This document shows positions 17,131 through 24,056 of a DNA stretch of 64,000 nucleotides, piece by piece. This DNA is from DATCYX01 sp963714425 (lineage in GTDB: Bacteria; Chloroflexota; Anaerolineae; Anaerolineales; UBA4823), in contig CAVQOI010000009.1 in assembly GCA_963714425.1 (NCBI GenBank), forward strand, positions 1 through 64,000, in the 5' to 3' direction. Within the stretch, counting starts at the first letter, position 1. Every line of letters starts with the position of its first letter. The notes beneath the pieces are model-generated. The model was given only the letters and a program-made list of their open reading frames with translations. It searched no databases and had not been told where the DNA came from. The position numbers and the translations under genes were made by a program.

Positions 17131-17536
17131 CTCCACTACCTCCTGTTGCTTCAAATCCATGCTCCCTGAGCCACTCTTGGGATGGGCCGTTCCAGGCAAA
17201 TTGGCGCAAGTCTACACGATCACGCTGATCAAACGGCACCCCCTCTGCTTCGAGCATCATCCGTTGCTTGCCAGCGCCTGAACCCGGATGCAGGCTGATT
17301 TTGCCCTGGGAATTTATTACCCGCTGCCAGGGGACATCCTGCGGGCACGCCGCCATCGCGCCTCCTACCCAGCGCGCGCTCCATGCTGCGTAATCTTTGG
17401 GGTCCATGCCCTTCAGTACCGGGATCATCCTTGCTATCTGCCCGTACGTCGCCACTTTGCCTTCAGGGATTTGGCGCACAACATCCCAAACTATTGCCTG
17501 GAAATTCGCTTGCTCAGAGGGAGATAGGTATTTCAT
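17117..17536 (-). CDS. Alkyltransferase-like (ATL) DNA-damage recognition protein
   Basis: 139 residues with the MGMT DNA-binding fold (V-A-T-Y-G-Q-I-A-R helix, arginine-finger region) but with W70 in P-W-Q-R-V in place of the acceptor cysteine of P-C-H-R-V. That replacement defines ATL proteins, which bind O6-alkylguanine without repairing it and pass the lesion to nucleotide excision repair. It is the first gene of a leftward run leading through the VOC, DUF6958-like and GNAT genes to tag. Its promoter, about 60-90 bases upstream, carries a LexA-type box. The chromosome also has a true Ogt about 6 kb away. Confidence 0.9.
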   Translation of the reverse strand: MKYLSPSEQANFQAIVWDVVRQIPEGKVATYGQIARMIPVLKGMDPKDYAAWSARWVGGAMAACPQDVPWQRVINSQGKISLHPGSGAGKQRMMLEAEGVPFDQRDRVDLRQFAWNGPSQEWLREHGFEATGGSGDVTK

Positions 17537-17596
17537 GCTTCAATCATTGATCAAAATACAAAAGTATTCAAATTACTACAACAAAAACACACCCAT

Positions 17597-17625
17597 ACTA
17601 TACACGAACATATGTTCTATGTCAA
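17597..17625 (-). promoter_or_regulatory. Strong promoter with embedded SOS (LexA/Cheo) box
   Basis: Reading leftward: TTGACA (17625-17620), exactly 17 bases of spacer, then TATAGT (17602-17597). Inside the spacer is the perfect palindrome GAACATATGTTC at 17606-17617, which matches the GAAC-N4-GTTC core of Bacillus and mycobacterial LexA sites. A repressor bound there would block RNA polymerase. The driven gene is ATL, start at 17536. Confidence 0.85.
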
Positions 17626-17669
17626 GAAGGGATTTCTCATGATCAATTCGGCAAGTCTTGTGGAATAAC

Positions 17670-17710
17670 CCATGCGACCCCTCTCGCTGATCATGAAAGG
17701 GGTCGCATGG
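17670..17710. terminator. Terminator of the sugar-importer operon
   Basis: CCATGCGACCCCT at 17670-17682 pairs fully with 17698-17710 over a 15-base loop. It follows the leftward permease stop by about 40 bases. The T content after it is modest (GTTATT), so efficiency is uncertain; it may also shield the importer from the ATL promoter. Confidence 0.65.
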
Positions 17711-17749
17711 ATTGTATGTACGATAAAAATTATGCTTCGGAAAATAATA

Positions 17750-18934
17750 TTACTTGCCAGTCCGGCGTGTGGCAACATCGAAGATCACGGCAATCGCCAG
17801 TACCGCCCCTCTGACCATATACTGGTAAGCAATGCCAATGCCCATCAGGTTCATGCCACTCGTCAGCGAGATCATCACCAGCGCTCCGATAATGGCGCCG
17901 GTTACTTTTCCGACACCGCCAGCTGCCGAAACGCCACCAACAAATGCAGCAGCGATGGCATCCAGTTCGAACAGCGTGCCAGCAGTTGTCGTCGCAGACT
18001 GCAACCGGGATGCAAATAATATTCCAGACAGTGCGGATAACATTCCCATCGAGCCGAATACTACGTAGGTAATGTTCTTTACATTGATACCACTTAATTC
18101 CGCAGCCTCGGGGTTCCCGCCAATCGCATAAATGTGCCTGCCCAAAACGGTGCTATTTGTAATAAACGCATAAATTGCGACCACCAGCAGGACAACCACT
18201 ACCGTCCAGGAGAGTCCATTGTAGCCAGAGAGCACCCAGGTCACCCCAACAATCACCAGGGATGTGAATACCAATTTAAGCACAAATATATCGTTTGGTA
18301 GCACCTGGAAATTGTAGGCTTGCTTCTTGCGACGGTCGTTGATCTGGCTGAATATGAATAATACCATCACGATCAATCCCAGGAGCAATGTGAGTTTGTG
18401 CACCCCAGGGAGAAACGCCATGGCTGGGAAATCGGGTATGAACTTATTGCCAATGGCGTTAAATACATCGTCAGTAATAATGATCGTCCCGGTAGCTTCA
18501 GTGACAACAAGAATCGCGCCTCGGTAGATAAGCCATCCAGCCAGGGTGGCAACGAAGGCGGGGATCTTCATCTGGGCAACCAAAAATCCGGTGATCAATC
18601 CGGAGAGGGCGCCTAATGCTAACACAAGTGGTATGACGATGTAGACTGGCAGCCCCCAGAATTCCATGACAATGGCAGCTACCGCTCCTAAGAATCCCGC
18701 CAAAAAACCAACCGAGAGGTCAATGTGGCGTATGACAATCACCAGCGTCATCCCGACGCCTAACACCGCGATATAGCCCGTTTGATTCAATAGGTTGCTG
18801 ATGTTCCTCGATGAGATGAAGATGCCATCGGTGGTGAAGGTGAAGATTGCCATGATCACGAAAAGGGCGATGAACATGCCATATTCGCGCACGTTTTCGC
18901 GTAATACTTTTTGTAGGTCTCCGAGAAATGACAT
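17750..18934 (-). CDS. Multiple-monosaccharide ABC importer permease (GguB/XylH type)
   Basis: 394 residues with about ten membrane helices. The pattern fits the BPD_transp_2 sugar permeases: N-R-N-I-S-N-L-L-N-Q-T-G near the first loop, I-D-L-S-V-G in the second, G-R-H-I-Y-A-I-G-G-N-P-E-A-A-x-L-S-G-I-N-V, which is the ATPase-coupling loop, and late G-G-V-S-A-A-G-G-V-G-K-V. A GGAGGAGACC site precedes ATG 18934, and the ATPase stop is 15 bases upstream, so it is the last gene of the importer operon (binding protein, ATPase, permease). Confidence 0.92.
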   Translation of the reverse strand: MSFLGDLQKVLRENVREYGMFIALFVIMAIFTFTTDGIFISSRNISNLLNQTGYIAVLGVGMTLVIVIRHIDLSVGFLAGFLGAVAAIVMEFWGLPVYIVIPLVLALGALSGLITGFLVAQMKIPAFVATLAGWLIYRGAILVVTEATGTIIITDDVFNAIGNKFIPDFPAMAFLPGVHKLTLLLGLIVMVLFIFSQINDRRKKQAYNFQVLPNDIFVLKLVFTSLVIVGVTWVLSGYNGLSWTVVVVLLVVAIYAFITNSTVLGRHIYAIGGNPEAAELSGINVKNITYVVFGSMGMLSALSGILFASRLQSATTTAGTLFELDAIAAAFVGGVSAAGGVGKVTGAIIGALVMISLTSGMNLMGIGIAYQYMVRGAVLAIAVIFDVATRRTGK

Positions 18935-18949
18935 TCTGGTCTCCTCCGC

Positions 18950-21511
18950 TTAGATTTGGGTAGCCAATTCCATGATTCTTTCTTGGGTTGCTTCTTCTAC
19001 CGGCAGCTCACCAACCACTTTCCCCGAAGAGACGACATACACCCGATCACTCATCCCCAGAATCTCCGGTAACTCAGACGAGATCATGACGATGCACATG
19101 CCCTGCTCTACAAGGCGATTCATAATTGTATAGATTTCGTATTTTGCTCCCACATCAATCCCTCGGGTTGGCTCATCCAGAATGAGTATTTCGGGATCTG
19201 CGTACAACCACTTGGCGAGGGATACTTTCTGCTGGTTCCCACCACTCAAAAACATTACTTTCTGCTCGATGCTGGGCGTCTTAATCGCCAGCGAGTCGGT
19301 GTACTCGGTTGCAACTTTCACTTCAGCATTGCTATCAATCACACCCAAACGGTCGGCGAGCGCACGTAGATTGGCAAGTGAGATATTATGTTGCACATCT
19401 TGAATCAGGATCAGTCCGGCCGTCTTCCGGTCTTCAGTGACATATGCGACCCCTTCGGCAATGGCATCCTGAGGATGTTTAAAATTCTTCTTCTCACCTT
19501 TGATATAAATCTCCCCTTCGGTTTCGTAGCCTACCGGATTGCCAAATATACTTAAAGCGAGCTCGGTGCGCCCTGAACCCATTAATCCGGCAAAACCGAC
19601 GATTTCACCTCGTCTCACATTGAAATGAATGTCCTTGAGGAGCTCTCTACCAACTTTTGGATTGTATACATTCCAATTGGCAACCTTCAGTACGACTTCT
19701 CCACCACCCTGCGGGCATATAATTAGAACTTTGATGTCCTTGGCCAGTAGGGCTTCGACGTTCTCTTTCTCCTTGGCAGGATCACCCTGGCTGAACAGAA
19801 TTTCTACTTCGTACCCAGCTGCTTTAAATGCATCCTGGAAACGTGACTGGTCCTGGATCCAGCGCGGCTCATCTTTGGTTGGGAGAACAATTCCGACGGC
19901 TATACTGGTTGAAGGCATAGAGGTATTTGAATTGTTGGCTAATTCAAGGGCCTCATAATAGCCAGAGTCGATTAGAGCCGACTTGACACTCGCCTTGTCG
20001 ACTGAGAAAACAGGAGTTTGTATCGTCGGGACATCGATGAGTCCATTATTGGTAGTGCTCTTGGTTTCGGGAACCTGGCCTTTTAGCAGGGTTATCGCTG
20101 TGTCAATGGCGTTCTGAACCAGAGTGCGGACATCCTTGAAGACAGTCATAGACTGCTTGCCATCCATGATGTATTGTACGGATGCCTTTTCTGCGTCCTG
20201 CCCGGTAATTGTGTAGCTCTTGACGTCCTTATCGGCAGCGAAAGCATCGGCGATTCCGCGAGCGGTGCTGTCATTAGGGGCAAGGATAAAAACGTTGCCC
20301 TTGTCTTCAGCGTTCGCAGTGGTCAAGTTGACTGCAGCAAGATTTTTGGCAATGTCAAACTTCCAGCCGGTGGTGGTCTGGCTGATGATAGTGCCCATCT
20401 CGTCTCGAGTCAGCGCAGCCTTGCCTTGCAGAGCAACAGCTTCGCTGGAATTCTTGATCACGAAGGTGCCATCAACGATCTTGGGCTGCAAGACATTCCA
20501 AGCGCCTTCGAAGAAAAGGAAGGTGTTGTTGTCAGTTCCATCGCCCGCATACAGATAAAGCGGGTTATCTTTTCCCGTTGCACGATCGAGCAAGTATTGC
20601 GCCTGCTGAGCGCCGACGGAGATGCTGTCGAAGGTCACAAAATAATCCACCGCTTTGGTGTTGGTGATCAAGCGGTCATACGCAATGACCTTTACGCCAG
20701 CTGCCCTGGCTGGTTCTATAGCAGCAGCCGCAGTTTCAAATGGCTTGCGTCGTCTTTGCGGATAAATATTGTTAATTTCACGTCCCACCATATGCTTGAT
20801 CAGTATATTTTCAGACACCTCGCCTTTTTGGGCATCCAGGGTACACACAGTCTCACCGTCTCGCAAAACTGTAACCTTATCGGCGATATCCATCACTTCT
20901 TTGAGTTTATGCGTAATCAATACACAGGTGACGCCCTGATCTCGCAGAACACGTAGCAGATCAAACAGGTTTTCAACGTCATCCTCATTAAGGGCAGAGG
21001 TAGGTTCATCTAAGATCAAGAGCTTGACATCGCGACTGAGTGCCTTAGCTATTTCGACAAGCTGTTGTTCACCCACACCGAGGTCTTTGACTTTGGCAGC
21101 CGGATTGACCTTGAGCTTCACTTTTACCAGCATTTCGCCCGCGCGCTTGATCGTCTCGTTCCAATCGACAACAAAACCGTTCCCGATCTCGTGTCCAAGG
21201 AAGATGTTTTCATACACTGTCAACTCTGGAATTAGCGCTAATTCTTGATAGATAATGGCAATCCCAGCTTTTTCGCTATCACCGATATTGCCAAATTTTT
21301 GTAATTCGCCCCTTATATGGATATCCCCCGTATAGGTCCCAAACGGGTATACGCCGCTCAGCACCTTCATCAGAGTAGATTTACCCGCTCCGTTCTCCCC
21401 TACAAGGCAGTGAATCTCTCCTTCAGCCACCTGAAAGCTGACATCATCTAAGGCCCGGACTCCGGGAAATTCCTTGGTTATGTTACGCATTTCTAGAATG
21501 ACTGGTTTCAT
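18950..21511 (-). CDS. Sugar ABC importer ATPase (GguA/XylG type) carrying an inserted, circularly permuted sugar-binding domain
   Basis: 853 residues, against about 500-510 for the family. Residues 1-258 are a normal first nucleotide-binding domain: Walker A G-E-N-G-A-G-K-S-T, G-V-G-E-Q-Q-L-V-E-I signature, D-E-P-T-S-A-L. The last 250 residues are a normal second domain starting G-E-V-V-L-K-V, with the degenerate Walker A G-L-M-G-S-G-R-T-E, L-S-G-G-N-Q-Q-K-V and L-I-L-D-E-P-T-R-G-I-D-V-G. Between them, at the linker after R-R-R-K-P-F, are about 345 residues homologous to the neighbouring sugar-binding protein but in rotated order: its C-terminal four-fifths first, then its N-terminal fifth. 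The frame is open throughout. ATG 21511 has GGAG six bases upstream; the one at 21523 has none. The insert has no signal sequence, so it should stay in the cytoplasm. Confidence 0.88.
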   Translation of the reverse strand: MKPVILEMRNITKEFPGVRALDDVSFQVAEGEIHCLVGENGAGKSTLMKVLSGVYPFGTYTGDIHIRGELQKFGNIGDSEKAGIAIIYQELALIPELTVYENIFLGHEIGNGFVVDWNETIKRAGEMLVKVKLKVNPAAKVKDLGVGEQQLVEIAKALSRDVKLLILDEPTSALNEDDVENLFDLLRVLRDQGVTCVLITHKLKEVMDIADKVTVLRDGETVCTLDAQKGEVSENILIKHMVGREINNIYPQRRRKPFETAAAAIEPARAAGVKVIAYDRLITNTKAVDYFVTFDSISVGAQQAQYLLDRATGKDNPLYLYAGDGTDNNTFLFFEGAWNVLQPKIVDGTFVIKNSSEAVALQGKAALTRDEMGTIISQTTTGWKFDIAKNLAAVNLTTANAEDKGNVFILAPNDSTARGIADAFAADKDVKSYTITGQDAEKASVQYIMDGKQSMTVFKDVRTLVQNAIDTAITLLKGQVPETKSTTNNGLIDVPTIQTPVFSVDKASVKSALIDSGYYEALELANNSNTSMPSTSIAVGIVLPTKDEPRWIQDQSRFQDAFKAAGYEVEILFSQGDPAKEKENVEALLAKDIKVLIICPQGGGEVVLKVANWNVYNPKVGRELLKDIHFNVRRGEIVGFAGLMGSGRTELALSIFGNPVGYETEGEIYIKGEKKNFKHPQDAIAEGVAYVTEDRKTAGLILIQDVQHNISLANLRALADRLGVIDSNAEVKVATEYTDSLAIKTPSIEQKVMFLSGGNQQKVSLAKWLYADPEILILDEPTRGIDVGAKYEIYTIMNRLVEQGMCIVMISSELPEILGMSDRVYVVSSGKVVGELPVEEATQERIMELATQI
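19703..20737 (-). other. Circularly permuted sugar-binding-domain insert inside the ATPase gene
   Basis: Segment of about 1035 bases. It opens E-T-A-A-A-A-I-E-P-A-R-A-A-G-V-K-V, matching the binding protein just after its V-L-I-I-T-P-Q-D, runs to the binding protein's C-terminal end (I-D-S-G-Y), crosses a short N/S/T-rich joint, and restarts at V-G-I-V-L-P-T-K-D-E-P-R-W, finishing at V-L-I-I-C-P-Q-G-G. The break in the binding protein falls at one site (after P-Q), so the rotation is exact to within a residue or two. It has clearly diverged from both copies in the binding-protein gene. Confidence 0.88.
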
Positions 21512-21559
21512 GCTGAACTCCATTTCAGAAATCAGGTTTGATTTGCGTTGCTCCAGTAT

Positions 21560-21574
21560 TTATCATTATGATAA
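21560..21574. promoter_or_regulatory. Short palindrome upstream of the ATPase gene
   Basis: TTATCAT, one T, then ATGATAA form a 7-1-7 inverted repeat about 50 bases before the ATPase start and after the attenuator hairpin. It may be an operator or a small RNA hairpin; the sequence does not decide. Confidence 0.35.
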
Positions 21575-21593
21575 GTATAGTACCGACTCCCAA

Positions 21594-21635
21594 AATGCGG
21601 TGTGGGAATAGTTTACCCTATTCCCACACCGCATT
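21594..21635 (-). terminator. Attenuator hairpin between binding-protein and ATPase genes
   Basis: Perfect 18-base-pair stem (21594-21611 with 21618-21635) and 6-base loop, followed leftward by TTTT within CATTTTGGG. It lies 11 bases after the binding-protein stop. Partial termination or 3'-end protection here would give more binding protein than ATPase, the usual ratio in sugar importers. Confidence 0.8.
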
Positions 21636-21646
21636 ACTAACATATA

Positions 21647-23845
21647 CTACGGAAGACCAGTGAAGTCACTGGCAGGCCAGTAACCGGAGTCGATGATCTC
21701 CTTGACAACGTTGTCCTTGTCAACTGAGATCACAGCTGACGGCTTGGCCGGCACATCCACCACACCATTGTTGTAGGTGTTGGTCTGTGGCGGGGTCTGG
21801 TCCGTCAGGTACGCGATTGCTGCGTTGATGGCGTCGTTCACCAGCACGCGCACATCCTTCAGCACCGTCATCGACTGTTTGCCATCGATGATGTACTGGA
21901 TGGATGCCTTCTCGGCATCCTGACCGGTGATCACATAGCTGCTCACATCGGTGTCAGCTGCAAACGCATCGGCGATAGCACGTGAGGTGCCATCGTTCGG
22001 CGCCAGGATGAACACATCACCCTTGTCTGCGGCGCCGGCAACGGTCAGGTTGGCTTCAGCCAGGTTCTTGGCAGTGTTGAAGTCCCAGTTGGTGGTGATC
22101 TGCCCGATGACTTTGGCCATCTCGTCACGCGTCATGCTGGCTGTTCCCTGCATGGCTACCGCTTCGCTGGAGTTCTTGATCACGAATGTCCCATCCGCAA
22201 TCTTGGGCTGCAGCACGTTCCACGCTCCCTCAAAGAACAGGAAGGCATTGTTGTCAGACGCCGCTCCCGCATACAGGAAGAGCGGATTGCCGCTGCCAGA
22301 AGCCTTGTCCACCAGGTATTGCGCCTGGGCTGCGCCCACCGCAATGCTGTCGAAGGTCACATAGTAGTCTACCGCCTCAGTGTCGCGGATCAAGCGGTCA
22401 TAAGAGATCACCTTCACACCCGCCGCACGAGCCGCCTCGGCAGCTGCCGCTGCAGCAGTTGCGTCCTGCGGGGTGATGATCAAAACCTTGACACCCTTGG
22501 TGATCAGGTCTTCAACATTGGATTTCTCTTTGGCCGAATCACCCTGGCTGAAGAGAATCTCTACTTGGTACCCAGCAGCTACAAGCGCATCCTTGAAGCG
22601 CGCCTCATCCTGAATCCAGCGCGGCTCATCTTTCGTCGGCAGCACGATCCCAACTGCTAACACCCCTTCTTCGGGAGCTGCAGCGCTTGCTTCGAGACCA
22701 GTGAAGTCACTGGCAGGCCAGTAACCGGAGTCGATGATCTCCTTGACAACGTTGTCCTTGTCAACTGAGATCACAGCTGACGGCTTGGCCGGCACATCCA
22801 CCACACCATTGTTGTAGGTGTTGGTCTGTGGCGGGGTCTGGTCCGTCAGGTACGCGATTGCTGCGTTGATGGCGTCGTTCACCAGCACGCGCACATCCTT
22901 CAGCACCGTCATCGACTGTTTGCCATCGATGATGTACTGGATGGATGCCTTCTCGGCATCCTGACCGGTGATCACATAGCTGCTCACATCGGTGTCAGCT
23001 GCAAACGCATCGGCGATAGCACGTGAGGTGCCATCGTTCGGCGCCAGGATGAACACATCACCCTTATCAGCGGTACCGGCAGCAGTCAGGTTGGATTCAG
23101 CCAGGTTCTTGGCAGTGTTGAAGTCCCAGTTAGTGCTGATCTGCCCGATGACTTTGGCCATCTCGTCACGCGTCATGCTGGCTGTTCCCTGCATGGCTAC
23201 CGCTTCGCTGGAGTTCTTGATCACGAATGTCCCATCCGCAATCTTGGGCTGCAGCACGTTCCACGCTCCCTCAAAGAACAGGAAGGCATTGTTGTCAGAC
23301 GCCGCTCCCGCATACAGGAAGAGCGGATTGCCGCTGCCAGAAGCCTTGTCCACCAGGTATTGCGCCTGGGCTGCGCCCACCGCAATGCTGTCGAAGGTCA
23401 CATAGTAGTCTACCGCCTCAGTGTCGCGGATCAAGCGGTCATAAGAGATCACCTTCACACCCGCCGCACGAGCCGCCTCGGCAGCTGCCGCTGCAGCAGT
23501 TGCGTCCTGCGGGGTGATGATCAAAACCTTGACACCCTTGGTGATCAGGTCTTCAACATTGGATTTCTCTTTGGCCGAGTCACCCTGGCTGAAGAGAATC
23601 TCTACTTGGTACCCAGCAGCTGAGAGCGCATCCTTGAAGCGCGCCTCATCCTGAATCCAGCGAGGTTCATCTTTCGTCGGCAGCACAATCCCAACTCCCA
23701 GCTTGGTCTCCGCGGGCGGTTGGGTCTCTTCAGGCGCCTGAGTTGCCTCGGGTGCCGGAGTTGCTGCAGGCGCACATGCTGACAAGACCATTATTGCAAC
23801 AAACAAAATGGCTATCAGCTTATACAACGAACTCTTCTTAAACAT
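21647..23845 (-). CDS. Sugar-binding lipoprotein with two tandem, near-identical binding domains (ChvE/XylF type)
   Basis: 732 residues, about twice the family length. A lipoprotein signal ends at L-S-A-C24, followed by an A/P/E/T-rich tether. Then come two complete periplasmic-binding-protein domains: residues about 50-383, and 397-731 after a short A/E/P linker. Each begins V-G-I-V-L-P-T-K-D-E-P-R-W and ends S-G-Y-W-P-A-S-D-F-T-G-L. The two differ at only a few residues. Both have the full type I fold with hinge segments such as Y-D-R-L-I, V-F-I-L-A-P-N-D and V-I-T-G-Q-D-A-E, so both should bind sugar, probably monosaccharides. GGAGGAG precedes ATG 23845. It is the first gene of the importer operon, behind the divergent-looking ROK regulator region. 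Confidence 0.92.
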   Translation of the reverse strand: MFKKSSLYKLIAILFVAIMVLSACAPAATPAPEATQAPEETQPPAETKLGVGIVLPTKDEPRWIQDEARFKDALSAAGYQVEILFSQGDSAKEKSNVEDLITKGVKVLIITPQDATAAAAAAEAARAAGVKVISYDRLIRDTEAVDYYVTFDSIAVGAAQAQYLVDKASGSGNPLFLYAGAASDNNAFLFFEGAWNVLQPKIADGTFVIKNSSEAVAMQGTASMTRDEMAKVIGQISTNWDFNTAKNLAESNLTAAGTADKGDVFILAPNDGTSRAIADAFAADTDVSSYVITGQDAEKASIQYIIDGKQSMTVLKDVRVLVNDAINAAIAYLTDQTPPQTNTYNNGVVDVPAKPSAVISVDKDNVVKEIIDSGYWPASDFTGLEASAAAPEEGVLAVGIVLPTKDEPRWIQDEARFKDALVAAGYQVEILFSQGDSAKEKSNVEDLITKGVKVLIITPQDATAAAAAAEAARAAGVKVISYDRLIRDTEAVDYYVTFDSIAVGAAQAQYLVDKASGSGNPLFLYAGAASDNNAFLFFEGAWNVLQPKIADGTFVIKNSSEAVAMQGTASMTRDEMAKVIGQITTNWDFNTAKNLAEANLTVAGAADKGDVFILAPNDGTSRAIADAFAADTDVSSYVITGQDAEKASIQYIIDGKQSMTVLKDVRVLVNDAINAAIAYLTDQTPPQTNTYNNGVVDVPAKPSAVISVDKDNVVKEIIDSGYWPASDFTGLP
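21655..22657 (-). repeat. Tandem repeat copy 2 (C-terminal binding domain)
   Basis: About 1003 bases nearly identical to 22696-23698, with period 1041. The copies are separated by a short unique linker coding for the interdomain hinge. Differences visible by eye cluster near 22025-22115 (against 23066-23156) and near the outer end. Confidence 0.92.
22696..23698 (-). repeat. Tandem repeat copy 1 (N-terminal binding domain)
   Basis: Partner of 21655-22657, period 1041 bases, i.e. 347 codons. High identity even at third codon positions implies recent duplication or ongoing gene conversion. Confidence 0.92.
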
Positions 23846-24056
23846 TTACACTCCTCCATATTTGGTCAAAATTATTGTTTATTGATGGGCAGAAATATTG
23901 TACACGATCTCGGATTGTTCATCACCTCCTTTTTCAAGTGTCTTTCACAGATTTCTAATAGATCCAATCTGGTTTACACCGGTTGAATGGCGCAGGATAT
24001 TTTCGATGGAATGTGGGTGAACTACGCCTGGAATAATGCAAAAATCGTCAGCCAGC
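23846..24056 (-). promoter_or_regulatory. Upstream region of the sugar-importer operon
   Basis: Reading leftward, TACAAT at 23902-23897 is the best -10 candidate; no convincing -35 lies at 17 bases. A GTTTATT-like half site near 23878 resembles the arms of the inverted repeat in front of the ROK gene. The ROK stop is at the other end, so this space holds the importer promoter only. Confidence 0.4.

Noticed and set aside
19703..20737. Insert in the ATPase as a simple copy of the present-day binding-protein gene created by misassembly
   Set aside because: The insert has diverged clearly from both copies, is permuted, and keeps the frame; a plain assembly join would show near identity. Read mapping is still needed to exclude a chimera.
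21951..23623. Rightward open frames repeated at 1041-base spacing
   Set aside because: They are shadows of the duplicated binding-protein domains, repeated only because the domain is.
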